From: Deltaproteobacteria bacterium
GTDB taxonomy: Bacteria; Desulfobacterota; Desulfobulbia; Desulfobulbales; Desulfocapsaceae
DNA length: 64,000 bases
Direction: 5' to 3'
Assembly: GCA_026388715.1 (NCBI GenBank)
Contig: JAPLJF010000002.1
Span: 43,305 to 107,304, forward strand
Position numbers and translations under genes: made by a program. Each line of letters begins with the position of its first letter. Positions within the stretch are counted from its first letter, which is position 1. Shown here in pieces: positions 8,627-17,176 of this stretch. Under the pieces are notes generated by a model. That model saw only the letters and a program-made list of their open reading frames with translations. It did not search any database and had not been told where the DNA came from.

Positions 8627-9040
8627 CTAAGTACTATGGATTAAATAAATTACAAGAAAGATTCCGATTGCAAGAATTGTGGCGGCAAGCAGCATGTCAA
8701 GTATCAATGAGGGTTGATATGTATCTTCATCTATTTGCTTTTCAACCTTTTTATATCTGATAAAAGCAAGCACACCCATTAAGGCGCCAAGGCCAACAAG
8801 GAATATTCCCAAGATTGATGAATATCCATGAGAAGGAGGAGGAGCGGTTTTATCAATATTTGACGTCCCCAAAAAATATGACACTTGTTTTATGAACAAT
8901 GAAAACTTCTCAACAACAAAACCAAATGCCATTACCCCAATGCTCGTTCTTATCCATGCAAGAAATGTCCTCTCATTTGCCATGTGGACACGGCGGTTAC
9001 GGATCTTTTCGGATTTTGTATCTTCTGTTATCTCCGGCAT
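8627..9040 (-). CDS. DUF202 family membrane protein (YidH-like)
   Basis: A 137-residue protein with the DUF202 signature 'MANERTFLAWIRTSIGVMAFGF' broken as MANERTFLAWIRT then SIGVMAFGF at residues 20-41, followed by three hydrophobic helices. The family is found in many bacteria and in the VTC complex of eukaryotes; its bacterial role is not established. It stands alone between the K+ channel and the ModA-like gene, with about 130-150 bp of spacer on each side. Confidence 0.82.
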   Translation of the reverse strand: MPEITEDTKSEKIRNRRVHMANERTFLAWIRTSIGVMAFGFVVEKFSLFIKQVSYFLGTSNIDKTAPPPSHGYSSILGIFLVGLGALMGVLAFIRYKKVEKQIDEDTYQPSLILDMLLAATILAIGIFLVIYLIHST

Positions 9041-9168
9041 ATTGCTCTCTCTAAATATAAAAAATTCTTGCTGATAATAGTTTTGCTACTCTAAGACCGA
9101 CAATCGCTGCGACTGAAGCACCGGAAGGAAAGTGAGCAGTATGCCCCTTCCTTTACACCCGTTCCGGA

Positions 9169-10182
9169 TCACTTCCCGCCGATGTAGGGTTTGAAGCCAT
9201 AACGCTCGAAGATCTCCAGCGCCTCCGGCGACACCAGGAAGTCCAGCCATTGCTTGACGGCCTGTGGATGGGCCGCCCCTTTCACCATGGCTGCAGCGTA
9301 GACCGCCGTGGTGTTGTCCTTGGCTGGAATAGGTATGTGGCTTATCGGGTGTCCCGCCTGTTCCTGAAAAATAGCCTCGGACTTCCAGGTTACACCCGCA
9401 TCTGCCCGTCCCTGCATTAAATAGAGCGGCGTCTGCCGATGATGGATCTGGGTAAGGATCGTCTCCTCTTTCTTTACCTTGGCGTCGTAAACCATCTGTT
9501 CGAGAGGCTTGCCGCCGACCTTTTCCAGAGAAACCTTGATCTGCCGTGCCACCCCCTCGTACTCCGGGTTGGGCATGACCAGCCGCACCCCCGGTTTGCC
9601 CAGGTCCGCAAGCCCCGTGATATGGGCAGGGTTATCCTTGGGGATCATTATGGTGAGATCATTGGTGACGTACGGTATCGCAGGACCTGTCAGCGTTCCC
9701 TTGTGAATGAGCATATCCACCGTTTCCAGGTCGGCGGCGTAGACGTCCGGATGGACAGTCCATGTCATGTTGCCGACGGTGATGGTGCCTCCATTCTCCA
9801 TCTGCTTGATCAGGATGCCTGGTGGTAAGGTTTCGTAGTAGATCCTGCCCTTGAGATCCGGGTGATCCTTCTCAAAGGCCGCCACCAGCGGGGCCATGAC
9901 GAAGAAGTAATTGCCGCCTGCAAAGATTACGAATTGGGGGTTGTCGATGCTTCCGTGGAAGTCCGGCAGGTTGTCCACTTCCGGTACCGTGAATTCCAAC
10001 CCCTTGTCGATGGCCGGATTGTTCTTGCCATGACTCCAGGGCGGGAATATCTGTTCTTGATAGCTTGGTGTTTTCATATGGCCCCCAAAACCCATATCCG
10101 CTCCCTGGGCACTCACGCCCGATAAGGACAGCAAGATCGCAGCCGCCAGGGCTGCCACACGATGATACATTTGTTTTAGCAT
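9169..10182 (-). CDS. ModA-like periplasmic substrate-binding protein
   Basis: A 337-residue exported binding protein: signal peptide 'ALAAAILLSLSGVSAQGA', then a type 2 periplasmic-binding fold. The C-terminal stretch 'AVKQWLDFLVSPEALEIFERYGF' (read as two pieces, VKQWLDFL and SPEALEIFERYGF) is typical of molybdate/tungstate binding proteins. 'GVRLVMPNPEYEGVA' and 'DAGVTWKSEA' also fit. ATG 10182 gives the signal peptide its usual place; a longer frame to 10251 would overlap the gene upstream. No ABC permease or ATPase lies nearby, so it is an orphan. SorA needs molybdenum, but the ligand here could be another oxyanion. Confidence 0.75.
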   Translation of the reverse strand: MLKQMYHRVAALAAAILLSLSGVSAQGADMGFGGHMKTPSYQEQIFPPWSHGKNNPAIDKGLEFTVPEVDNLPDFHGSIDNPQFVIFAGGNYFFVMAPLVAAFEKDHPDLKGRIYYETLPPGILIKQMENGGTITVGNMTWTVHPDVYAADLETVDMLIHKGTLTGPAIPYVTNDLTIMIPKDNPAHITGLADLGKPGVRLVMPNPEYEGVARQIKVSLEKVGGKPLEQMVYDAKVKKEETILTQIHHRQTPLYLMQGRADAGVTWKSEAIFQEQAGHPISHIPIPAKDNTTAVYAAAMVKGAAHPQAVKQWLDFLVSPEALEIFERYGFKPYIGGK

Positions 10183-10198
10183 TTTTCTCTCTTTTGAA

Positions 10199-11011
10199 TT
10201 ATTTCGCATACTGATAACCAGCCAACATAAGCTCTGGTAAGGTGCCGACAATACCGGGTGTGAGCACTACCCCAGGTATGAGATGGTTGGTGAACTCTGC
10301 GGTCATCTGCGCGTGGGTGAGGCGGTCCGGATTAACCCCCTTTTGATGAAGGGATAGTGTCAACTCCCAAATCCCGTTGTGGCAGGCCAAAAAGACCGCC
10401 CCTCGTTTTTGGAGAACCGCAACGCTGTCGCCGCGGGGGGAAAAGACGCCATCCGGGTTTTCGAAATCCGCCGGGTTATCCTGGTCGGTCGGCACATCCT
10501 TAATGAAAACGTTGGTCTGGTATTTGTCCTTGGTAAGTTTGGAAAGCTGATATTTATCCCAGAGGAAATCGTCATAGAGCGCCAGATGCGCGGTGCCATG
10601 GGTAGCGGAGAGCGCTAAAAAATTCGGGTGTTTGAAGGACCAGATCTGGACATTCATGGAATTTCGCATCAGTTTCAGCCAAGGTCCCTCCAGATCGGTA
10701 TTATCCCAGACCTGTTTTGGGGCGCCGGCATACTGTAGGAGCTCATTTAACGCTTTTTCGTCCCATTGCGAGGGATCGGTCAGGATCATCGGCACCGTTT
10801 TGAAATCCCGCCGCCTGGGCGCCTTCTCCAGTCTGTTACTTAACTCTTTGAGCGTAACTGCCCCGGCAGGTAACAAGTCAGCCGGAGCACTGCTCATACC
10901 ACTGGCCCATGCCACGTGACCAGCGCCAACAGCCGCTAGACCTGCGCCGAGGCCAAGCATCATATTCTTCAGTGCCTCTCTGCGGCCCATCAAACCGTTT
11001 CGATCACTCAT
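10199..11011 (-). CDS. Tat-exported protein with DsrE-like C-terminal region
   Basis: A 270-residue protein starting with a Tat signal (GRREALKNMML, then a small-residue helix ending AWA). GGAG lies 6 nt before ATG 11011; an adjacent ATG at 11014 is too close. The middle part ('DPSQWDEKALNELLQYAG', 'NPDGVFSPRGD') is not recognised. The last 70 residues, 'VFLACHNGIWELTLSL...LIPGVVLTPG...LPELMLAGYQYAK', resemble the end of DsrE-like proteins, including a cysteine in 'ACHNG'. It is followed 16 bp later by the ModA-like gene, probably in one transcript. Function unknown. Confidence 0.6.
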   Translation of the reverse strand: MSDRNGLMGRREALKNMMLGLGAGLAAVGAGHVAWASGMSSAPADLLPAGAVTLKELSNRLEKAPRRRDFKTVPMILTDPSQWDEKALNELLQYAGAPKQVWDNTDLEGPWLKLMRNSMNVQIWSFKHPNFLALSATHGTAHLALYDDFLWDKYQLSKLTKDKYQTNVFIKDVPTDQDNPADFENPDGVFSPRGDSVAVLQKRGAVFLACHNGIWELTLSLHQKGVNPDRLTHAQMTAEFTNHLIPGVVLTPGIVGTLPELMLAGYQYAK

Positions 11012-11085
11012 CATTCTCTCCTTTAAAAAAGTTAATAATCTCATACGCTACACTCGTGATAAACATAAAAATCTCGAGAGCTTTC

Positions 11086-12534
11086 TTATACCGCCACAAA
11101 GGCGCCCCTGAGCTCTGCGTAAAGGGGGCGGTGACCGGCCAGGTATGTCCGCAGTGCATCTATGATATGTTCCGACCGGTTTTCACGATTACGGCCGTAT
11201 TTCTGAGGGACCCCTTGCAGAGTGACGAATGCCGCTGTGTAGTATTGGCCGGGCTGCACCTCTTCATTGCCTGCAAATAATTTTTGAATACGCTGACCTG
11301 AAGGGTTCTCTATCTTGAAGTAGACATTAAGACCGAGACAGCGCTTGACATACCCTCCCATCTGCTGGTACGGGTCGCACGAAAACGTCCTTTTGAGATT
11401 CTCCTCCAGCATCTCCTTGAGTTCCTCTCCCGTTAACTCTACTGTGGAGACAGGCGGATTCATGGGGATTATGTTGTAAAGGTCATTCAAGGTTATCTTC
11501 CCCGGAACTATCGGTGCGCCGTAGCGCCAGCCGTTAGAAAATGCCAATTGCGCACCGGTGCTTTCGAGTAAAGCCTGAAGGAGGAAATTGTCCATAGTGG
11601 CCTCCAGGGTTGTTCCCCGGTTGAGCGCGGTGGCAGTTTCACCGACAACCTCTGAGAGGTCATTCGTATAGGGTGCGAGTGCCTGTCTTACCAGGTCATC
11701 CACTATGGGATCAGGTCGTATAGCTGCTTCGACCTCAATCAACCGGTGCCGGTAATCGACGATTTATCCGCCCTCCACCTCCAGATCCAGGCGGCCTAAA
11801 AAAGAACCATGGCAACCTGACTGGATTACAATAGTTTTCCCATTGAGAACCGCATTGTAAAGGCGGTTATGGGTATGGCCGCTGAGACAAACATCTATGC
11901 CGTGCACCTCGGATAAAAGCTTCATTTCCTGAGGAAATCCAAGGTGCGAGACCAAAACGATTAAGTCCACCTTTTCCTGAGTGCGTAACATATCGATGAT
12001 CGGCGGAAGTTCGTCTTTACCCAGGGTAAAGGAGATGCCTTCGCTGTAAGAAGGCGGCATGGTCTTGTCCACGATATTTGAGGCGATCCCCACAAGGCCG
12101 ATCCGTAATCCGCCAATCTCTTTTATGATATACGACCGATAGACCGGCTTCTTTGTCCCTTTATCATAGACATTGTTGGCCAGCATCGGATAATTCAGTT
12201 CAGCGACCCGCTGGTTAAATACCTTCGGACCATAAGCAAATTCCCAGTGGGCTGTCATGGCATCAAGTCCCAACGAATTCAAGATAGGGATCAAAGCCTG
12301 TCCCTGCGTGTCCAAGGCGGGATAGGTGCCGTGGAGGGTATCACCGCAGTCGCAAAAGAGTGTGCGTCCCTGGCTCTCAGCCCGAATCTGTTTTACAATC
12401 GTGGCGATGCGTGCGTAACCTCCCGCTGGACGGTATACTGCGTGGTCGCCCTGCCAGAACATCTCCTGGTGTAAATCAAAATAGGCATGGCTGTCGTTCA
12501 TTTGAATTATTGAAAGTATCTTTCTGCTTTTCAT
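11086..12534 (-). pseudogene. Second copy of the SoxB/UshA-like phosphoesterase, nonsense-inactivated
   Basis: This is a full-length paralogue of the gene at 3694-5142: by eye 27 differences in the first 256 residues. At codon 257 the intact gene reads CAA (Gln, 4372-4374) but here it is TAA (11764-11766), splitting the protein exactly between the metallophosphoesterase and nucleotidase-C domains. Everything downstream stays in frame to the normal stop. The ribosome site is also weaker (GGAAAGAGAAAAAA versus AGGAGAAGGAA). A truncated N-terminal domain of 256 residues could still be made; a restart at the Met at 11742 is also possible. Confidence 0.88.
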
Positions 12535-12554
12535 TTTTTTCTCTTTCCTTTCAA

Positions 12555-12815
12555 TCAGGCTGACGCCGCGTCCTTCATGATTTTGACAATCGTGTCCTCC
12601 ACTTCCTGCGCCACCCCTGCCAGTGGCGGCGCATTGAACATCGCCAGTAAAGTGGTTGGCTTCAAAGTAGCGAGAATGGTTTTACCGCCCTTCTTCGCCA
12701 TGGACTCTTTGAGGTTGTGAACCTGCATAACGCTAAAGTGATTGGCCTGAACGGCGACTTCCAAGACAGTTGCCGCTTCCCTCACGGTTTTGTCAGTGGA
12801 TACTTTGATCAGCAT
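12555..12815 (-). CDS. DUF302-like small protein
   Basis: An 86-residue protein. 'REAATVLEVAVQANHFSVM' followed by 'HNLKESMAKKGG' and 'LKPTTLLAMFNAPPL' resembles the DUF302 domain, whose members carry an a/b fold of unknown role. GAGGAAACCT lies just before the ATG. No signal peptide is present. It sits between the phosphoesterase pseudogene and the small membrane protein at 12870. Confidence 0.6.
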   Translation of the reverse strand: MLIKVSTDKTVREAATVLEVAVQANHFSVMQVHNLKESMAKKGGKTILATLKPTTLLAMFNAPPLAGVAQEVEDTIVKIMKDAASA

Positions 12816-12869
12816 AGGTTTCCTCGCATGTTTAACGGTTCACTTCACCGGCGGGTCGTGAACGCACCA

Positions 12870-12995
12870 TTATTTTTTGGATAGCTTGTTAATTGCGACG
12901 ACCAGCAGGACCACCACCAGTACGCCGATCACCATCAAAATCCACATCCCTCCGCCCGCCCATCCGCCCATCCATCCGTTTGTATGCATCATCAT
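12870..12995 (-). CDS. 41-residue single-span membrane protein (SHOCT-type leader without the SHOCT tail)
   Basis: AAAGGAG followed 4 nt later by three consecutive ATG codons opens a frame of 41 codons: an N-terminal stretch rich in M, W and G (NGWMGGWAGGGMW), one hydrophobic helix (ILMVIGVLVVVLLVVA), then a basic tail NKLSKK. This layout is common in small membrane proteins near stress and metal genes in proteobacteria. It is too short for many gene callers. Its neighbours are the DUF302-like gene and the Tat-exported SOD. Confidence 0.7.
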   Translation of the reverse strand: MMMHTNGWMGGWAGGGMWILMVIGVLVVVLLVVAINKLSKK

Positions 12996-13103
12996 AAAAC
13001 TCCTTTGGTTGTCGTTGCGCTGCGACTGGCCCACCACCGGGCAAACAGGAACGTGAGTGGGGGCAGAGCAACGTCATTTGCAGTAGCGGCCACAGGCCCG
13101 CCA

Positions 13104-13820
13104 TTAGCCGGCGTTCTGCAGGGCAAATTCCCAGTTGATCAGCTTGTCGAGCACGGCGTTTACATAGTCGGCACGGCGATTCTGATAAACGAGATAATAG
13201 GCATGCTCCCATACATCAATGGTAAGCAGTGGCTTTACGCCTGTTGTCAAAGGGGTATCGGCATTGGCGGTCTTTACTACCTTGAGCTTATCGCCATCAA
13301 GAACAAGCCAGGCCCAGCCACTCCCGAACTGTGAAACGGCCGCGCTGGCAAGCTCCTTCTTGCAGGCGTCGACGCTGCCGAAGGATGACTCGATTCTCTG
13401 CTTGAGTGCGGCAGGCGGTTCGCCGCCGCCCTTTGGTTTCATGCTGTTCCAGTAGAAGGTGTGGTTCCAGATTTGCGCCGCATTGTTGAAGATTGCGCTT
13501 TTTTCACGCCGTCCTGCGGTACCGGTAATAATCTTCTCCAATGACAGGTCGGCGTATTCTGTTCCGCCGATAAGCTTGTTCAGGTTGTCCACATAGGTTT
13601 TGTGATGTTTCCCGTAATGAAAACTGATCGTGCGGGCTGTTATGACCGGTTCCAATGCGTTCTCACCATAAGGGAGAGGGGGTAAGACATGGGGTGATGC
13701 TGCCTGTGCAGTCCTGGAAAGACCGCCCATTGCGAGCCAGGCAGCGGTGCCAGCAGATGCAATAAGAAAACTGCGACGATCAAGCACGGTTGAAGAATTG
13801 GTTGTGTCTTGTTTGTTCAT
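13104..13820 (-). CDS. Fe/Mn superoxide dismutase, Tat-exported
   Basis: A 238-residue SOD preceded by a Tat leader ([11 protein letters not shown], ending TAQA). The metal ligands are all present: His in '[11 protein letters not shown]', His in 'WNHTFYW', and Asp and His in '[10 protein letters not shown]'. Export would place superoxide removal in the periplasm beside the cytochromes. GGAGACCGAT lies before ATG 13820; the longer frame to 13898 has no leader logic. It is the first of three SOD genes here and is most like the one at 17562, which lacks the leader. Confidence 0.92.
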   Translation of the reverse strand: MNKQDTTNSSTVLDRRSFLIASAGTAAWLAMGGLSRTAQAASPHVLPPLPYGENALEPVITARTISFHYGKHHKTYVDNLNKLIGGTEYADLSLEKIITGTAGRREKSAIFNNAAQIWNHTFYWNSMKPKGGGEPPAALKQRIESSFGSVDACKKELASAAVSQFGSGWAWLVLDGDKLKVVKTANADTPLTTGVKPLLTIDVWEHAYYLVYQNRRADYVNAVLDKLINWEFALQNAG

Positions 13821-13976
13821 ATCGGTCTCCTTACAGTTGGTGGGGGATGATGTATAACATTGGCAGGCTTGATTGTTAGAAGTCGCGACCACCTGCATGA
13901 ATCGCTACGCGTGGTGAGTATGTCACTGGCCCGACTGCACAGTCGGTGGCGCCTGAATGGTCGTTGCCAAGCGACC

Positions 13977-14403
13977 TTAGGCGTTGAGGAATGCCAGCAG
14001 GTCGGCGTTGAGCTGGTCTTTGTGCTTGTATGCGAGACCATGGGGTGCGCCCGCGTAGATCTTCACGGTCGCGCCCTTGCCAGCTTCGCTGAGCGGAGGA
14101 GCGCGTCGCCGATCGGCACGATCGGTCGTCGTCGCCATGGACGATTAGCGTCGGCACGTCGAATTTCTTGAGGTCGTCAGCATAGGTGTCCATCTCGTTG
14201 CCACTTCAGGGCTGGCTCGACCGCCCATGGCCGCGAAGGTCATGGGCAATGCAGCGATAGCCGTTGGCGGCCAGGAACAGCATCTGAGCCTCCCCCAGCT
14301 ATCCGCAACTGAGGGGCCAGCCGTGGCTGAACACCACAGGCTGTCCTGTGCCCCAGTCCTTGTAATAGATCTGCGTACCGTCTTTCGTTGTAATTGTGCT
14401 CAT
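13977..14403 (-). pseudogene. Alpha/beta hydrolase remnant with internal deletion
   Basis: The ends match the intact hydrolase at 30241-31065: it starts '[18 protein letters not shown]' and ends near 'ADLLAFLNA'. The middle jumps from 'MDTYADDL' straight to '[15 protein letters not shown]', losing the part that holds the catalytic serine (GFSAGG). In the intact gene the two breakpoints are GAGGTC repeats 399 bp apart (30436 and 30835), and one GAGGTC (14170-14175) remains here. Further small indels break the frame on both sides. The gene is dead. Confidence 0.85.
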
Positions 14404-14483
14404 TGTTTGCCGTCTTTGTCGCTTACATCCACGACGCCCGTGTCTTGTCTGATATCCGCTACTTTCAAAAGCACCTGGCCGCC
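14400..14483 (-). pseudogene. 3' fragment of a catalase gene
   Basis: Positions 14411-14483 match 26251-26323, the segment near the 3' end of the large catalase gene (residues '[15 protein letters not shown]'), with about ten base differences. The frame ends at TGA 14400-14402, overlapping the ATG of the hydrolase remnant (ATGA). No other catalase sequence is seen upstream. It is a relic of a catalase copy placed next to the hydrolase copy. Confidence 0.8.
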
Positions 14484-14901
14484 TCTCCTGCAGACAGACC
14501 AACATTGGTTTTACCAGCCGTACGGTCTCCAGGTCCAACTCTTTGGTATACTTGCAGTATGGTCCTTTTCCATTTCGACACCTCCGTTTATCAGTCATTA
14601 TAAACTTTGGTGTCCATTCTTTTCACCTGCCTCAGGAAGACGCGCCAGTGTAGGGAAAACCGAATACATTGTCACGATTCATCGTTGCGATGTATTTGAG
14701 GGCTTCCTGTCATGTCAGAGGAACTTCAGCCATATTGGCATTTTTTGCCCATACGAGTCTCGTCAACCTATCGAGAACCGTATCGTCAAGGACCTCGAAT
14801 CGTGGTGCAGGCCAAGACACGCCGCTCCTGAAGTCCGCGTCCTGGCCGCCCCCGATGCAATCGATAGTGAGGCCCCTCTATCCCCTTGCTTCCTGGCCTG
14901 C
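14484..14901. other. 418-bp gap with a possible transposase scrap
   Basis: No intact gene. On the minus strand around 14506-14556 the frame reads '[16 protein letters not shown]', which resembles the start of IS3-type OrfA proteins (K-Y-T-x-E-F-K-L-E-x-V-R-L-V). The rest (14557-14901) shows nothing I can recognise and precedes the end of the peroxidase-TsdA gene. Confidence 0.35.
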
Positions 14902-16893
14902 TTATTTCTTTTTCTGCGCTGCCTTTATTGGCTGGAACGGTCCGTACTGATGCTGTTCCTGAGAAAAATCATCCGCATAGGGTGGATACGGGCAGTCCAC
15001 CGCTTTTTTCTCCAGTTTCGGATAGTCCTTCTCCAGTCCGCTCATCTGCGGCCGCTCCTTGGAGCTGAGATAGGCGGCGACATCGTAGGTGTCTTCATTG
15101 GTGATTGCCGGCTGGTTCCACACCGTTCCCAGCGGCATGTTGCTGTGAATAAACGCGGCGGTGGTCAACAGCCGGTTCATTCCCGCTCCATTGTTATAGC
15201 TGTTTGCTCCCCAGAGCGTCGGGGCGACATGGCTGCCCGAACCTCCGGCCGACATTGACTGATAGCCGTCCCCATTTTTGCCATGGCACGACATGCAGAA
15301 CCGGTTGTACACTTCTTCGCCTTTTTTCACATCGGCCCTGTGGTTCGGACCTTCGTATTTGGGTGTTACCAGGCCAAAAACATCCTTGGGCATGTCTTTC
15401 GACAACCAGTTCACGTAGGCGACCATTGCCTTCATCTCCCTGCTGTCGGCAGCCATTGCCTTGCCGTTCAGGCTGCGCTCGAAACAGCCGTTAATCCGCT
15501 GCTCAAGACTCTGCACCTGGTCTTCGCGGCCTCGGTATTGGGGGTATGTCTGGCTAACCCCCATCCAGGGGAGTCCGAACTGCTTGGTGCCGTTATCCAG
15601 GTGGCAGCTCGTGCAGTTCAGGACATTTCCGGAAAAACGCATTTTCTCATCCTTCACTTCAGAGCCGAGCTGCGCATACGTATCGGTTAAAAGCAGTGCG
15701 CCGTAACGGATGAGATCACCTTCCTCTCCCTGGGGAATATTCTTCAACAGTGGCGGTACCCAGGCGGCAGAAGATCCTTTTCCCTCTATTGGCGGCGCGG
15801 TGGTGCGCTCCGCATCGGCCAGCGTGGTCAAAAATCTGAGGATATTGTTGATTTCTTCGTCCTTTAGTTTCTTGTCCAACTGCAAGTAACCCATTTGATC
15901 CACTGCCGCCGCCAGGTTGCCCACCTCACCGTCATGGAAATAAGGGGCGGAAAGGGTGACATTGCGCAGCATGGGAACCTTGAAGACATATTTATCACTT
16001 TCCAGGTTGGTGACCTTAAAGCGTCCAGGATCCTTGTCGTTAGTGTACTTATGGAACACACCTATTTTCTGGAAGGTCATCCCGCCCAGATTGGGGCCGT
16101 TGTGGCACTGCACGCAACCGACATTGATAAAGGTACGCATCCCTTCCATTTCCTGCCCGGTGAGGGCCTGTTTGTCCCCGGCCATGAACCGGTCGAAGCG
16201 GCCCCGGCTTATCAGCGTTCGTTCAAAGGCGGCAACCGCTTTGGCAAAGTTGTCGAAAGTCACGGGGTCTTTCTCGCCGGGAAAGGCCTTTTTGAAATCA
16301 GCGGGATACTCAGGTATGCCTTTCAGCCGTTCGGCCACCGCTTCACCATTGGGCATGCCCATTTCAATGGGGTTGAGAGGGGGCCCCTGAGCCTGATCTT
16401 TCAGAGTGGCCGCGCGTCCGTCCCAGAACTGCGCAATCTGGAAACCGGCATTCATGGTTGGCGGATCGTTGCGGTCGCCAGATTTTCCTATCGCGCCTTT
16501 GCCGGTCTTGAGATTGTCCACGCCTGCGCCTTTGTTGTCAATGGGATGGCAAGAGTTGCAGGATTGGGTTTTGTTGATCGAAATGGCTTCCTCGAAATAG
16601 AGTTTCTCCCCCAGCGCAATCATGGCGGGGGTGTCCTGCTCACTCCCCGGCATGGTTGCAGGAAGTTTGCCGAAAAGCGCCTGCGCCTGCATCAGCAGCA
16701 CACCATCTGGGGTGCCGGGTACCGCTTTGATTGTGCACGAGGCATCCACTACCTGGCTCTTGGCCGCTTTTTTGGGTGTTTCCTTTGTGGATTTGGCAGA
16801 GGCCTGCGAGATCAGATTACCCCCCATATCGTAAAAAATTAGTGCGCTCAGCCCCGTTATCAAAAAAACGGCTGGTCCTAGCTTTTTTCGCAT
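14902..16893 (-). CDS. Fusion of di-heme cytochrome c peroxidase (MauG/CcpA type) and TsdA thiosulfate dehydrogenase
   Basis: A 663-residue exported protein. After a signal/anchor region and a KSTKETPKKAAK linker, residues about 60-365 form a di-heme peroxidase: CNSCH (112-116), CVQCH (260-264) and the conserved 'MLRNVTLSAPYFHDG'. Residues about 390-640 match TsdA: CTSCHLDNGTKQ (427), 'LPWMGVSQTYPQYRGRE', 'RINGCFERSLNGK' with the Cys (470) that serves as heme ligand in TsdA, CMSCHG (533), and 'LWGANSYNNGAGM'. Thus four hemes and two catalytic modules share one chain. It may couple thiosulfate oxidation to peroxide reduction. AAAGGAGG precedes ATG 16893; a 173-bp leader follows upstream. Confidence 0.88.
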   Translation of the reverse strand: MRKKLGPAVFLITGLSALIFYDMGGNLISQASAKSTKETPKKAAKSQVVDASCTIKAVPGTPDGVLLMQAQALFGKLPATMPGSEQDTPAMIALGEKLYFEEAISINKTQSCNSCHPIDNKGAGVDNLKTGKGAIGKSGDRNDPPTMNAGFQIAQFWDGRAATLKDQAQGPPLNPIEMGMPNGEAVAERLKGIPEYPADFKKAFPGEKDPVTFDNFAKAVAAFERTLISRGRFDRFMAGDKQALTGQEMEGMRTFINVGCVQCHNGPNLGGMTFQKIGVFHKYTNDKDPGRFKVTNLESDKYVFKVPMLRNVTLSAPYFHDGEVGNLAAAVDQMGYLQLDKKLKDEEINNILRFLTTLADAERTTAPPIEGKGSSAAWVPPLLKNIPQGEEGDLIRYGALLLTDTYAQLGSEVKDEKMRFSGNVLNCTSCHLDNGTKQFGLPWMGVSQTYPQYRGREDQVQSLEQRINGCFERSLNGKAMAADSREMKAMVAYVNWLSKDMPKDVFGLVTPKYEGPNHRADVKKGEEVYNRFCMSCHGKNGDGYQSMSAGGSGSHVAPTLWGANSYNNGAGMNRLLTTAAFIHSNMPLGTVWNQPAITNEDTYDVAAYLSSKERPQMSGLEKDYPKLEKKAVDCPYPPYADDFSQEQHQYGPFQPIKAAQKKK

Positions 16894-16911
16894 AATCAAT
16901 CCTCCTTTGTT

Positions 16912-17084
16912 TAACAGATATTTTTCGTTGACGTTGGCACCCATACCTTCTAATCGTTATCTGTCAAAGCATATCACCTCCCTTCAACAATGCTTAAAAT
17001 CAGAGTTGAATTTTTCGATTAAGGTTGGATTTTTTCAAGGTCACTCCGTGACTTTGGCCTAATGTTATCCTTCAGCGCCGCGCC
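16912..17084 (-). promoter_or_regulatory. Conserved 173-bp leader of the peroxidase-TsdA gene (copy A)
   Basis: The whole 173 bp immediately upstream of the peroxidase-TsdA gene aligns without gaps of note to 20251-20423 upstream of the second peroxidase. Shared blocks include AGATATTTTTCGTTG, CATACCTTCTA, CGTTATCT, ATATCACCTCC, and TTTTTTCAAGGTCACTCCGTGA. Because the two downstream proteins have different architectures, retention of this leader suggests a promoter or regulatory RNA common to both, or a recent joint duplication. Confidence 0.7.
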
Positions 17085-17176
17085 ACTTGCGCCCCGTCCG
17101 TTGCTGGTGTTGAATGGCCGACCGGTATGTTTTTCCGTACCGGCGCCACCAGCCAGGAGGCACCGGTACGGCGACC

